Below are positions 11,101-19,067 of a stretch of DNA of 64,000 nucleotides, piece by piece. A program made the translations under genes and the position numbers. A model generated the notes under the pieces. The model saw only the letters and a list, made by a program, of their open reading frames with translations, searched no databases and was not told where the DNA came from. Positions within the stretch are counted from its first letter, which is position 1, and each line of letters begins with the position of its first letter. The DNA is from Serratia marcescens (GTDB lineage Bacteria > Pseudomonadota > Gammaproteobacteria > Enterobacterales > Enterobacteriaceae): positions 1 through 64,000 of the forward strand of contig JADMXW010000023.1 in assembly GCA_015548865.1 (NCBI GenBank). Reading direction: 5' to 3'.

Positions 11101-11700
11101 GAGATCCAGCCTGGCTCTTCGCCACGAGGATTACTCGCAAAATACCTGTTTGCTTCAGATAGTAATGCATTGCAGTTTGAATATCAGGAACGTAAAGATT
11201 TAAGCGTTGCACACACGCAGATTTATGCCTTGCACGGTGTTGAACAGCATGATGCATTTTTGAACCAAACTTTCGACACAATTGGCAAACGCATTACGAT
11301 TGTGTCCCCTTGGTTGACTTGGCAAAAGCTGGAAGAGACGGGGTTTCTGTCGTCGATGATTCAGGCGCGCTCGCGTGGTATTGATATCACTGTAGTGACG
11401 GATCGAAATTTCAATACTGAACACGCCGATTATGAAAAGCGTAAAGAAAAGCAGCAGCACCTTCACGCTGCACTTGAAAAGCTGAACGAAATGGGTGTTA
11501 CCACCAAACTGGTCAAACGCGTCCACAGTAAAATAGTGATTGGCGATGAAGGGCTATTGTGCGTGGGATCGTTTAACTGGTTTAGCGCGGCGCGGGAGCA
11601 ACAGTATCAACGGTACGATACGTCGATGGTGTATTGTGGTGAAAGTTTGAAAGGTGAGATCAAAACGATTTATACCAGCCTGGAACAGCGCGAGCTATAA
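8182..11700 (+). CDS. SF1 helicase fused to a phospholipase D nuclease (Mokosh type II MkoC-like)
   Basis: This 1172-residue fusion has two recognisable parts. The first is a Dna2/Upf1-type superfamily 1 helicase (COG1112 class), with Walker [11 protein letters not shown] at 294-303, Walker B DEAG at 698-701, the C-terminal motif [12 protein letters not shown] near 916 and SRAK near 958. A long insertion (about 380-680), partly helical, separates motifs I and II. The second is a C-terminal phospholipase D module with an exact HxKx4D motif (H1115, K1117, D1122) and the following GSFNW. Single-gene COG1112-PLD proteins define Mokosh type II anti-phage systems (established by defence-island screens). 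Here the gene follows hsdR by 67 bases, so co-expression is plausible. Mokosh membership is inferred from architecture only; other PLD-helicase defence proteins remain possible. Confidence 0.75.
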   Translation: MDRNTQGFTSYWRNSLADAESGKGAFERKDENKFTRWIDPSTGRLDEETVHVLFKGEDDAIKTVEVLLRPKVWHRQLKHGKERTAGAPGIVTPLVTFALLNREGFLFPSATATIPRDLLEPLPQGTLSIGAMAHYDSYKTTHNSTTFGVDDDEQRREENDEQRVKRYEKHQRQWQKYLNETNQLLESVAGKWVATYEQYEPADYGYIIKANKPGGASQHILPLYDHLLMCKKEVPLLARFASTETTPLEPLLSANAKFCERLGHSGDEFPLAAAQRDALSHYLTQQTGDILAVNGPPGTGKTTLVLSIIATEWVKAALAQSEPPVVIATSTNNQAVTNIIEAFGKDFATGTGAMAGRWLPDLKSYGAYFPSQRRKDVSAKKYQTDDFFTRVESLDYVEDARVYYLDKARSAFPAEECASPARVVDLLHECLTAQSVQLADIEQAWGDLIRLRQECRAISADIDQYIQDERTLLLQCEQDIALLIQGKKQWQQYRASESIWYSLFSWLPAVRRKRHYQITLFLDATFGTHMAAFRDAVPEGIDTYIDGLIAQRRKAQDEYLQHIDFAVEISHREYQAAQHWHSLTLFLGHTGEEELDLARADRLADTQIRFPAFLLATHYWEGRWLMDMAAIKDLQDEKSRNRAKIVKDRWQRRMKLTPCVVMTCYMLPHHLKIGVHDSESKKYADSYYYNFVDLLIVDEAGQVLPEVAAASFALAKKALVIGDTEQIAPIWNSLPGIDMGNMVEENILPGGTQEALVEAYATVCDSGKSAASGSVMKVAQFTSCYQYDSDLARGMYLYEHRRCFDNIIGFCNALCYHGKLQPKRGAEKETLFPSMGYLHIDGKGMLGNSGSRYNAFEAETIAAWLVAHKEEIERHYDKPLNNVVGVVTPFSAQVNAIKQALRKQGIHCSGDESSLTVGTVHSLQGAERSIVLFSPVYSKHEDGGFIDSDSSMLNVAVSRAKDNFLVFGDMDLFEIQPGSSPRGLLAKYLFASDSNALQFEYQERKDLSVAHTQIYALHGVEQHDAFLNQTFDTIGKRITIVSPWLTWQKLEETGFLSSMIQARSRGIDITVVTDRNFNTEHADYEKRKEKQQHLHAALEKLNEMGVTTKLVKRVHSKIVIGDEGLLCVGSFNWFSAAREQQYQRYDTSMVYCGESLKGEIKTIYTSLEQREL

Positions 11701-11742
11701 GATGAAGCAAGTGTGGTATACCTTAAATATGCTTCTGACTCC

Positions 11743-13020
11743 CTAACGCGGGTAATCACACCATGTCATTCTTTCCCCAGCCCTTGCCATAATACGATAA
11801 GGCACAACCCATAGCCGAAGGTCATCAGAGAACATAAAAGGATGGGGAATGGCGTGAGTAAAGTTGTCTTGCTCCGGATAGATCAAATACAGATCGCCCT
11901 TACCGCCAAGGTATTTCTGGCCATAGGCAAACATTTGATATAAATCATCTTGCGACAGACCATATAACGACGGGCCTTTGGTGGTGCTATTGACCAATTT
12001 CCATTTAGTATCCAAAACCATTTGAGGTTTCGAGAAAGACCGAGATTGGATTAAGAGGTCTGGGCGAAGTTTACACCGATCCTTTCCTGCATGATGAACC
12101 AATGTTTGCCCTGAGAACTGTATCTTGGCCTGTAAATGTTGTGGGAGTTCTTTAGGTAAGGTTTGCGCTACAAAAGATTCAAATACTGCTTCCATAGGGA
12201 ATAAAAGAGACAGTGCTTTGGTATCACCTTGTAGTGCCAATGGGCCCATGCCTTGTAAAATTAGCTTGGCCCAGGCAAGCGGCTCCTCGTAGTGAGACAT
12301 GCCACGTTCATGTTGCAAGCAAGAGATATCATTTTCAACATGTTGGCTTGGTATTACCCCTTCAAAAGCAAAACGCAACTCTCGGCACCAGCGTTGGTTA
12401 TCAGAAGATAATCCTAGGCGGTTTAACCGCAATAAGGCCGCATGCAGTAGGCGATTCGCCGGACAATCGGGCACATACTCTTCATAATCAACCCAGAATT
12501 TGTGCTTATTGACATGATTTTGGCGTAGTTGCTGAGAATGCATCAACTTGCCTTTCATAAAAGCAAGGTTGTTTTGTTGACGAACATATTCAGAATGTAG
12601 ACCTTGTCTTAACAGTTGGCTGACGCTGTATAAAAATTGGCCGACAAATATATCTAATAGCGGCATTCTATTTGTTTGTACAGAGGCTTGCTGCGTGACG
12701 ATATGCCGAAAATCTGACAAGTAACTCAGCATCACAAGTAAGGTTTCGCGCGCGCGTTCTGGTGTTAATAATTTACCCACTTTAGGGAGAATTTCTAACT
12801 GGGTCCCCGTTGGGGTATACAACACGCCTGCATAGTTCTGCACCTGTAGCACGCGATGACCTGCATGTGATGTAAGGCGAAGAAAAGAACAGCCCTTTTC
12901 AGACAATGCCAATGACTCTAGATAGCTGAATGTGGCAGAAGGAATAGCATAGATTGTTGAAGGCAGTGATTTTCCTGCCCCGAGTAAACCATATTCAAAT
13001 ACTGAAATGACATTATTCAT
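11743..13020 (-). CDS. mcrC: McrC, nuclease subunit of the McrBC type IV restriction system
   Basis: The protein is 425 residues from ATG 13020, a start that overlaps the mcrB stop by eight bases (ATGAATAA); the longer frame from 13035 would add only five residues. The N-terminal part matches the McrC family (VLYTPTGTQLEILPKV). The nuclease site is readable as RPDLL (D321) then D337-T-K339 (LDTKWK), a PD-(D/E)xK core. McrC cuts DNA when the McrB GTPase rings translocate from modified sites. It is convergent with the helicase-PLD gene, with only 42 bases between the stop codons. Confidence 0.9.
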   Translation of the reverse strand: MNNVISVFEYGLLGAGKSLPSTIYAIPSATFSYLESLALSEKGCSFLRLTSHAGHRVLQVQNYAGVLYTPTGTQLEILPKVGKLLTPERARETLLVMLSYLSDFRHIVTQQASVQTNRMPLLDIFVGQFLYSVSQLLRQGLHSEYVRQQNNLAFMKGKLMHSQQLRQNHVNKHKFWVDYEEYVPDCPANRLLHAALLRLNRLGLSSDNQRWCRELRFAFEGVIPSQHVENDISCLQHERGMSHYEEPLAWAKLILQGMGPLALQGDTKALSLLFPMEAVFESFVAQTLPKELPQHLQAKIQFSGQTLVHHAGKDRCKLRPDLLIQSRSFSKPQMVLDTKWKLVNSTTKGPSLYGLSQDDLYQMFAYGQKYLGGKGDLYLIYPEQDNFTHAIPHPFMFSDDLRLWVVPYRIMARAGERMTWCDYPR

Positions 13021-15112
13021 GGCGCTCATCCGCATAAGCGATTTCTGCCGCTTTGGGATCGTAAATTGCGCGATATGCTAGTGGATTATCCCAAACATTA
13101 TCAGCGTTAACTTTTTCATCTGACTCCGTCTCTTTTAATTCATATGATACCAGTTTCTGCTCACGTTGGTTCAAATTATAATCGTCACCAAATAACGCAT
13201 CTAGATCATTTACCTTTTCAATGACAAACTGTAATCCATCATTTTTTTTCTGATTATCTGCTAGTACCAAACGAATTTTGTTCCAATCATCAAAGAAGTA
13301 TTCTTTTAACAAGGGAATGATTTTCTTCTTAAAAATGGTCTGAAGTATTTTGAAAGCGGCTTCTTCTCCCTTCTTTTCGAGAACCATTTTTACAGGAATA
13401 AAAAATGCATGACCTAAAGCATGCTCACGATCATAAAGCGCTTCAATTCGGCTGTTGAGTTTTTCCAGTAATGATTCGATATCTATTCCCTTCACCTTTA
13501 CACCGCTGAGTAGTGATAGGTCTGGCATCATCTCTATAAACTCGAAACGCCGCCGTAGTGCCGTATCCATTAATGCTAATGAACGATCGGCTGTATTCAT
13601 AGCACCAATAATATCAACGTTAGCCGGTACACTGAAAGGCTTACTGCTGTATGCTAATTGCAGGCTAAGCGCATTATCCATCATCTCTCGTTTGTCGATC
13701 TCGATGAGAGAGATCAATTCACCAAATATCTTTGATATATTTCCACGGTTGATCTCGTCAATAAATAGGGCATAACGATGCTCAGGATCGGCTTTAGCCC
13801 GTTGGCATAATTGTAGAAAGATACCAGGCTCTATGGGATACGATATATGATTATTTTCATCTGAGCATGCTCGGATACCTTCAATGAATTCCTCATAGCC
13901 ATAAGATTGATGAAAGGTGACAAATGAAAAACGTTGAATTTCAGTATCCTTCTCAGGTCCGTGTTTTAGCTCACCATAAAAGGCAACCAAATCCTCAATC
14001 TGTTCCCGCTTGGAATCGACTAAAAACCACTCGCTATCTGCAGTTTTATCAAAAATGGCAGGCTCGCGACGACCTTTATAATCAACTGTGGTGGATTCCG
14101 GAATCGTAAATGATTGTAGCGTCGCCCAGGCTGTTTGTGAGAGGTTGCCGCTACGTCCATTAAGTAACGCTTTACGCTGAAACCAGATATGTTCGGTAAG
14201 TTGGCGGACTTTTGCCCGAGAATTGAGGTCTAACAATACTAATGCGGTAATTTGCATCCAATTTAGTTGCTTCAAATGAGCATCTAGCCAGGCGTCGTAA
14301 TCTGCCGGTGTTGCTCGAGAGGTATATTCCGCCATCTTACGTTGAAGTGTATAGGTTTTACCTGTTCCTGGAGGACCGAAAAAGATTTGGTTGACAGGAA
14401 TATGCGGCGTCAGTTTATTTTTCTCATGAGAGTTAACATGTTGAACACTTATCACCTCTTCTTGTTGCTCTGCCATTTTTTGTTTTTGAATCAATAACTC
14501 ACATAATCCCCATACGGCCATATTAATGTTGAAATCATTAATAGGATGTAGCTTTGTTGCCAGTGTTTTCTTTAATTCATGGTTGAGCCATAACCAACTG
14601 CGGTTACCATTAATCGGTAAATTTAACTTGAAGTGTGTATTCAGAAATGCGACAGTTTTATTAAATGCCTTATAATCTACAGTAGTGGTGCAAATATGGG
14701 GAGTAAAAGCAGAGAATACGCGATTTCGCAAAGCGAAATACATTCTACTTAGCCGGCCATCCTTTTTTGCATCTTCCATTTCTTGAGTGATTTTTAGATA
14801 TGTTTCTTCACTCGGACTTTGGCGGATTTTTTCTGTGATAGAACGGAAAAACATAAAATTACGCTCAAACTCCTCCAAAGAAAAACCACCTTGTCGGATG
14901 TTGGCAATACCGTTATCGCGCACATACCAAAGGCGCTTTATCAACTCATCATTTTCAGACCCTAGGTATGTTGTTGCTGTCTGTGTTGCATTCACCAGAT
15001 CTTTGTAACGTTCTTCCCAATCAGGATATTTCCCTTTACTGTATTCTGTGAGTTTGTTAATTAAATCAGCCAGTGTGTATTGGCCATTTTCAACTTGAGT
15101 AATAATGTCCAT
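13013..15112 (-). CDS. mcrB: McrB-type GTPase of the type IV restriction system, with unusual N-terminus
   Basis: The AAA+ GTPase core is clear: Walker A GPPGTGKT at 246-253, Walker B ALFIDEINRG at 448-457, and the McrB-specific MNTADRSLALMDTALRRRF at 505-523. At 699 residues it is much longer than E. coli McrB (459 residues). The first 240 residues are helical and do not look to me like the E. coli 5-methylcytosine-binding domain. About 110 residues (roughly 270-385) are inserted between Walker A and the SFVTFHQSYGYEEFIEG block. The N-terminal domain sets which modified base is read, so the target may differ from 5mC. Upstream DNA has a CATGAA-TTT-TTCATG inverted repeat (15226-15240) that could be regulatory. 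Confidence 0.88.
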   Translation of the reverse strand: MDIITQVENGQYTLADLINKLTEYSKGKYPDWEERYKDLVNATQTATTYLGSENDELIKRLWYVRDNGIANIRQGGFSLEEFERNFMFFRSITEKIRQSPSEETYLKITQEMEDAKKDGRLSRMYFALRNRVFSAFTPHICTTTVDYKAFNKTVAFLNTHFKLNLPINGNRSWLWLNHELKKTLATKLHPINDFNINMAVWGLCELLIQKQKMAEQQEEVISVQHVNSHEKNKLTPHIPVNQIFFGPPGTGKTYTLQRKMAEYTSRATPADYDAWLDAHLKQLNWMQITALVLLDLNSRAKVRQLTEHIWFQRKALLNGRSGNLSQTAWATLQSFTIPESTTVDYKGRREPAIFDKTADSEWFLVDSKREQIEDLVAFYGELKHGPEKDTEIQRFSFVTFHQSYGYEEFIEGIRACSDENNHISYPIEPGIFLQLCQRAKADPEHRYALFIDEINRGNISKIFGELISLIEIDKREMMDNALSLQLAYSSKPFSVPANVDIIGAMNTADRSLALMDTALRRRFEFIEMMPDLSLLSGVKVKGIDIESLLEKLNSRIEALYDREHALGHAFFIPVKMVLEKKGEEAAFKILQTIFKKKIIPLLKEYFFDDWNKIRLVLADNQKKNDGLQFVIEKVNDLDALFGDDYNLNQREQKLVSYELKETESDEKVNADNVWDNPLAYRAIYDPKAAEIAYADERHE

Positions 15113-15336
15113 TTCTATTATCCCATTGCTGTTATGCTCAGCAACCTCGGCATGTCAATCAACCAGACAGGTATGAGCCAGTAGTATTTAAAGTACTGTT
15201 ATCGATACTATTATTGAGCCTAATACATGAATTTTTCATGTTTTCTCATTATTACTCCATAGGCTACGAAAAATGAAATGTTATTTCAACCGTGTTGTTT
15301 GAAGTCTGTTATCTGTTCTACAGAAACTAAACAACT

Positions 15337-15501
15337 ATGACATCTATCAAGATTAAACACGTGTTTGAGAACACGCCCCCAAACTTGCCTCCCTACCACC
15401 TCGGAGGGCTTTTCAGTGACAGAATTTACTCCATCGCGTCAAAAAAACGGCGTGATGTACGGACTGCTACTCGAAACAACATGCGGTTTTTCATCCATTA
15501 A
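15337..15501 (+). CDS. Possible small 54-residue protein (unknown)
   Basis: ATG 15337 opens a basic 54-residue frame (MTSIKIKHVFENTPPNLPPY at its start, then LGGLFSDRIYSIASKKRR). Small proteins with a PPYHLGG-like centre occur near phage-type immunity loci, but I cannot name a family. No good ribosome-binding site is visible (CAGAAACTAAACAACT upstream), and an overlapping frame at 15365-15676 is equally unsupported. The rest of 15113-15732 holds a few short inverted repeats and no convincing gene. Confidence 0.25.
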   Translation: MTSIKIKHVFENTPPNLPPYHLGGLFSDRIYSIASKKRRDVRTATRNNMRFFIH

Positions 15502-15732
15502 ATTTTGTAAACGAACCTGTTGCTGCGTACTCGGCAAAATACCTGAATGGTTGAACCGTTGCACCCAATTTTCCATCCCCCATTTTGTTAGGGGTGGACT
15601 GCCATCTCACGGCAGCAGAAGCAGAAACCGAATGATGCCGACCGATAACGCAAGTATCTTGCTCGGTTTGGGCTGAATTGGGAGGAGGTGAAGCGTGGAG
15701 CAGAATAATTTTAATCTCTGAAAAGGATAATT

Positions 15733-15950
15733 GTGAAAGTGACTTCCCTAAGTGCGTTGGCCTCCGCTATTCGCGATCGGCATAAGCTCAATAAGTAAAC
15801 TCATATTGAGACGGCTGAACGCCTTGGGATCAAACAGCCGTCTCTGATTGTGAGAACAAGCAGGAGTCCACCAAGCTGGAGAGATTGCTCAAAATTCTCT
15901 CTTTGCTGAGACTGGAGCTACATGCCGTGAAAGGTGCCTCCCATTCTTGA
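15733..15950 (+). pseudogene. Decayed HipB-like HTH antitoxin
   Basis: Read from GTG 15733, the DNA gives KVTSLSALASAIRDRHKLNK, then a TAA (15796-15798), then IETAERLGIKQPS in the same frame. After a shift near 15855 it continues as ENKQESTKLERLLKILSLL and LRLELHAVKGAS, ending at TGA 15948-15950. Joined, these pieces make a HipB/Xre antitoxin: a helix-turn-helix containing ETAERLGIKQ, then the typical TKLE-LKILS helix. One stop and one frameshift disable it. No hipA is found after it; only a short frame (MRELTLTVAIRGD at 15984) remains before the next gene. This is read by eye and no alignment was run. Confidence 0.6.
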
Positions 15951-16059
15951 TGAGAATGATGTTTGAAAAAGGAGTGGTAAGTCATGAGGGAACTGACACT
16001 GACAGTAGCGATACGCGGTGACTGTAAGTGGCAGTGTGCTCCCTTTCACATTCCCTGAT

Positions 16060-17268
16060 TCAACACGCTTCAGTTGTCGTTTCCTGAGAGATATCCGTTT
16101 GCTTATGCCGCATCTGCGTCAGCACCAGTAGCAGGGCGAGTAGCGCCAGCACTGCACCAGAAATGGAAACTGCACCATAGCTTCCTCCAAGGTTCAGCAC
16201 GGCACTGCCTAATGCGGCACCCAGCGCATTGCCGAGGTTAAACGCACCGATGTTGACTGATGAGGCCAGCCCTGGCGCACCTGTAGCTTCACGCATTACC
16301 CAGGTTTGCAACGGCGGGACCACGGCAAAAGCCGCTGTGCCCCAGACAACCAAGCCGATGGCTGCGCCCGCCTTGGTTGTCGCCAGCCAGGGGAATGCCA
16401 GCATGCTGATGGCGATCAGGCTTAAAAATACCAGCAGTGAGCCTTTTACCGAACGGTCTGCCAGCTTGCCGCCTAACTTGGCCCCGAGGGTGAAGCCAAT
16501 GCCAATCAACACCAGCATGCCGGTTACATAGCCGGGAGAAACCTGCGTAATGGATTCAATCGAAGGGGCTATGTAGGTGTAGAGCGTGAACATGGCACCT
16601 GCACCCATCACGGTAGTCGCCAGAATAACTAACACCACGGGCTGTGTCAGTACGCGCAGTTCGGCTCGTACATTGGGCCTTTCTCCGTGGCCGCCTTTGG
16701 GCAGAAAAGCGCCTAACGATAGCATTGCTACAACGCCAAGCAATGCGATACCCATAAAGGATTCACGCCACCCGACGACTTGCCCAAACCAGGTCGCCAC
16801 AGGAACGCCGCCGATATTGGCGATGGTTAACCCCATAAACATGGCAGCAACGGCACTGGCTTGTTTCTCACGAGGAACGAGGCTTGCCGCCACAATGGAA
16901 CCAATACCAAAGAATGCCCCGTGATTTAAGCTGGTGATGATGCGCGCAATCACCAGGCTGGTGTAATTGGGGGCCATGGCGGAGGCCAGATTGCCAAGGG
17001 TAAAAATTGCCATCAGCGCAATCAGCGCTCTGCGTCGCGGCCAGCGGGCGAACAGCAGCGTCATCACCGGTGCGCCCACCATCACACCGATAGCATAAGC
17101 AGAAATCAGCATCCCGGCGGTAGGGATGGATACATCCATTCCCTGCGCGATGGTCGGGAGCATGCCCATGGGGCCAAATTCGGTGGTGCCAATACCAAAG
17201 GCACCAACGGCGAGTGAGAGTAATGGAAGAGTGGAATGGGAGGGTGAAGACGTACGGCTTGTCGACAT
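16060..17268 (-). CDS. ydhP: MFS exporter, YdhP-like
   Basis: A 402-residue inner-membrane drug:H+ antiporter (DHA1) family protein with twelve predicted hydrophobic segments. The N-terminal block FGIGTTEFGPMGMLPTIA and the helix 4-5 stretch ITSLNHGAFFGIGSIVAAS closely follow E. coli YdhP, and LGGKLADRSVKGS lies near the middle of the second half. I start at ATG 17268 (AGGA ten bases upstream) because the longer frame from 17334 adds 22 non-hydrophobic residues before the first membrane helix. The true substrate is unknown; YdhP/AraJ relatives are called arabinose or drug exporters from similarity alone. The gene stands alone, with the alcohol dehydrogenase gene upstream on the same strand. 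Confidence 0.85.
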   Translation of the reverse strand: MSTSRTSSPSHSTLPLLSLAVGAFGIGTTEFGPMGMLPTIAQGMDVSIPTAGMLISAYAIGVMVGAPVMTLLFARWPRRRALIALMAIFTLGNLASAMAPNYTSLVIARIITSLNHGAFFGIGSIVAASLVPREKQASAVAAMFMGLTIANIGGVPVATWFGQVVGWRESFMGIALLGVVAMLSLGAFLPKGGHGERPNVRAELRVLTQPVVLVILATTVMGAGAMFTLYTYIAPSIESITQVSPGYVTGMLVLIGIGFTLGAKLGGKLADRSVKGSLLVFLSLIAISMLAFPWLATTKAGAAIGLVVWGTAAFAVVPPLQTWVMREATGAPGLASSVNIGAFNLGNALGAALGSAVLNLGGSYGAVSISGAVLALLALLLVLTQMRHKQTDISQETTTEAC

Positions 17269-17575
17269 GATTTGATTCCTAATCGTTGCGATTTGAACGC
17301 CACCAGCATTGAATCGCCCCGGAAATACAGGCATCCATCAGCGCTTGCGATTTGAACTCGGCATTTTGCCGTGATTAGGCGGGGAGATAAACGTAGAAAA
17401 ATAAAAAACACTTTTGCGAAAAGTGGCAAACTGATGGCAATGCCTGTTCGGTTTTATCGATGAAAATGCTGAGAGGGAAAGCGGCTGAAAGGTGTAGAGG
17501 GGGCTACCCCGCGCGTTGTTTCAGGACGCATTGTCCTCGCTGCGTCGGGTAACTCCCTCTTGGCGATGTTATTGA
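17269..17575 (-). other. Intergenic region between the iron alcohol dehydrogenase and the MFS gene
   Basis: About 300 bases without a gene. A long imperfect inverted repeat (17497-17514 with 17542-17559, GAGGGGGCTACCCCGCGC against a near-complement) follows the dehydrogenase stop and probably forms its terminator. The remaining part, up to 17268, should hold the promoter of the MFS gene. I see no clear operator. Confidence 0.4.
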
Positions 17576-18742
17576 TTACGCAATCGCCTCGCCTTCATAG
17601 GCCTGACGGTACAGCTCAATAACCTGCTCTTTGGTGGCTTTGCGCGGGTTGGTTAACTGGCAAACGTCTTTCTTCGCATTCTCAGCCATAATGGCAAAAT
17701 CTTCCGGTTTGACGCCAAGGCTCTTGAGGTCGCGCGGAATGCCCACTTGTTTGCCTAAGCGTTGAATCGCGCTAATGGCTTTCAATGCGGCTTCGTCTGT
17801 CGATAGACCATCCACGTTTTCTCCCATGGCTTCGGCGATATCTCTGAACCGGTTGAGGTTGCCGATGAGGTTGAAGGATTCGACATACGGCAGCAAAATG
17901 GCATTACACACGCCGTGCGGCAGATTATAAAAGCCACCTAACTGATGCGCCATGGCATGCACATAGCCCAGCGAGGCGTTGTTGAAGGCGATCCCTGCCA
18001 GATATTGCGCGTAAGCCATATTATCTCTGGCTTTCATATATTCACCATTGGCAACGGCTTTCGGCAAATATTGGGTGATCATTTTGATGGCTTTTAATGC
18101 GGCGGCATCCGTAAGCGGATTTGCCATGGTAGAAACATACGCTTCAATGGCGTGGGTTAATGCATCCATCCCCGTTGCTGCTGTCAGTGATGGCGGCATT
18201 CCGACCATTAATTCCGGATCGTTAATGGATATTTGTGGCGTAACGCGCCAGTCAACAATCGCCATTTTAACTTTGCGTTCTGTATCGGTAATAATACAAA
18301 AACGGGTAATTTCCGACGCGGTGCCCGCCGTGGTATTAATCGCCATCAGCGGGATCATGTCATTGATAGATTTATCTACGCCTTCAAAATCGCGAATATT
18401 TCCGCCGTTAGCAGCGATAAGGCCAATCCCTTTCGCACAGTCATGCGACGAGCCGCCACCGAGAGAAACAATCGCGTTACAGTCATTTTCCCGATAAGAC
18501 TTGATGCCTTCCGCAACGTTCTTATCTGTTGGGTTGGGTTCAGCGCCGCCAAATATATGAACGCCAATACCTGATTTTTTATAAATTTCAGCAACCTTAT
18601 CTGCCATTCCGCTTTTGGCGAGGAAGGCATCTGTGACAATAAGGATTTTTTTAGCATTTAACGTTTTTGCAAGGCTGCCTGCTTCCTGAACACTGCCCTC
18701 ACCAAATACATTTCGTGTGGGTAGAAAATAATATGTCGACAT
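17576..18742 (-). CDS. Iron-containing alcohol dehydrogenase (YiaY/DhaT type; candidate sulfoacetaldehyde or acetaldehyde reductase)
   Basis: A 388-residue group III (Fe-dependent) alcohol dehydrogenase. The nucleotide-binding GGGSSHDCAKG is at about 95-105, and the metal ligands of the family are present as D193, H197, H262 and H276 (GMDALTH, VHAMAHQLGG, NLPHG). Overall it is close in layout to E. coli YiaY and to 1,3-propanediol dehydrogenase. Beside a SauS/SauT-like pair and an isethionate lyase-like enzyme, two roles fit: NADH-dependent reduction of sulfoacetaldehyde to isethionate (as SarD does) or of acetaldehyde to ethanol. It has its own upstream region with an FNR/CRP-like site. A stand-alone YiaY-type enzyme unrelated to sulfonates cannot be excluded. 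Confidence 0.85.
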   Translation of the reverse strand: MSTYYFLPTRNVFGEGSVQEAGSLAKTLNAKKILIVTDAFLAKSGMADKVAEIYKKSGIGVHIFGGAEPNPTDKNVAEGIKSYRENDCNAIVSLGGGSSHDCAKGIGLIAANGGNIRDFEGVDKSINDMIPLMAINTTAGTASEITRFCIITDTERKVKMAIVDWRVTPQISINDPELMVGMPPSLTAATGMDALTHAIEAYVSTMANPLTDAAALKAIKMITQYLPKAVANGEYMKARDNMAYAQYLAGIAFNNASLGYVHAMAHQLGGFYNLPHGVCNAILLPYVESFNLIGNLNRFRDIAEAMGENVDGLSTDEAALKAISAIQRLGKQVGIPRDLKSLGVKPEDFAIMAENAKKDVCQLTNPRKATKEQVIELYRQAYEGEAIA

Positions 18743-19067
18743 ACAATTTCCCCTATTTATACATGATGGTTGTCAGTATGTTCATCAGAGCTTCTGAAAA
18801 TATTCATTAAAAATAATCGTTTGGCGCCAATGTTAAAGGGCGCCAGGCATGGATAGCAAAAGCAGAGGTTGAACATCTGTGGGCAGTGTAAGGGAATAGC
18901 AGTGATGAACTTTGATTTACATCACATTAAATGCGATTGTTTTTAACAATAGGTGACATTGTGTTTACAAATAACTTGCCTCATGTTCAAAAACGCAGTC
19001 ATTCCTGATCATATTGAATGCGCTTGTTATGGTACACCGCAATTCACCCCTTTTTCGCTTTTTTGAC
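18743..19067 (-). other. Promoter region of the iron alcohol dehydrogenase
   Basis: A 325-base A+T-rich region between two minus-strand genes. It contains the FNR/CRP-like site described separately and no ORF of note, so the dehydrogenase is probably transcribed independently of the ligase gene upstream. Confidence 0.5.
18912..18925 (-). promoter_or_regulatory. FNR-like box (overlapping a CRP-like site)
   Basis: TTGAT-TTAC-ATCAC matches the FNR consensus TTGAT-N4-ATCAA at nine of ten positions. The same bases read as TTTGA-N6-TCACA, one change from a CRP site. It is centred about 176 bases upstream of the dehydrogenase start. Anaerobic activation would suit a pathway that uses an oxygen-sensitive glycyl radical enzyme. 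Confidence 0.5.

Noticed and set aside
15365-15676. 103-residue plus-strand frame near the hipB relic
   Set aside because: It has no ribosome-binding site, a composition unlike a folded protein and no family resemblance. A shorter overlapping frame is equally uncertain.
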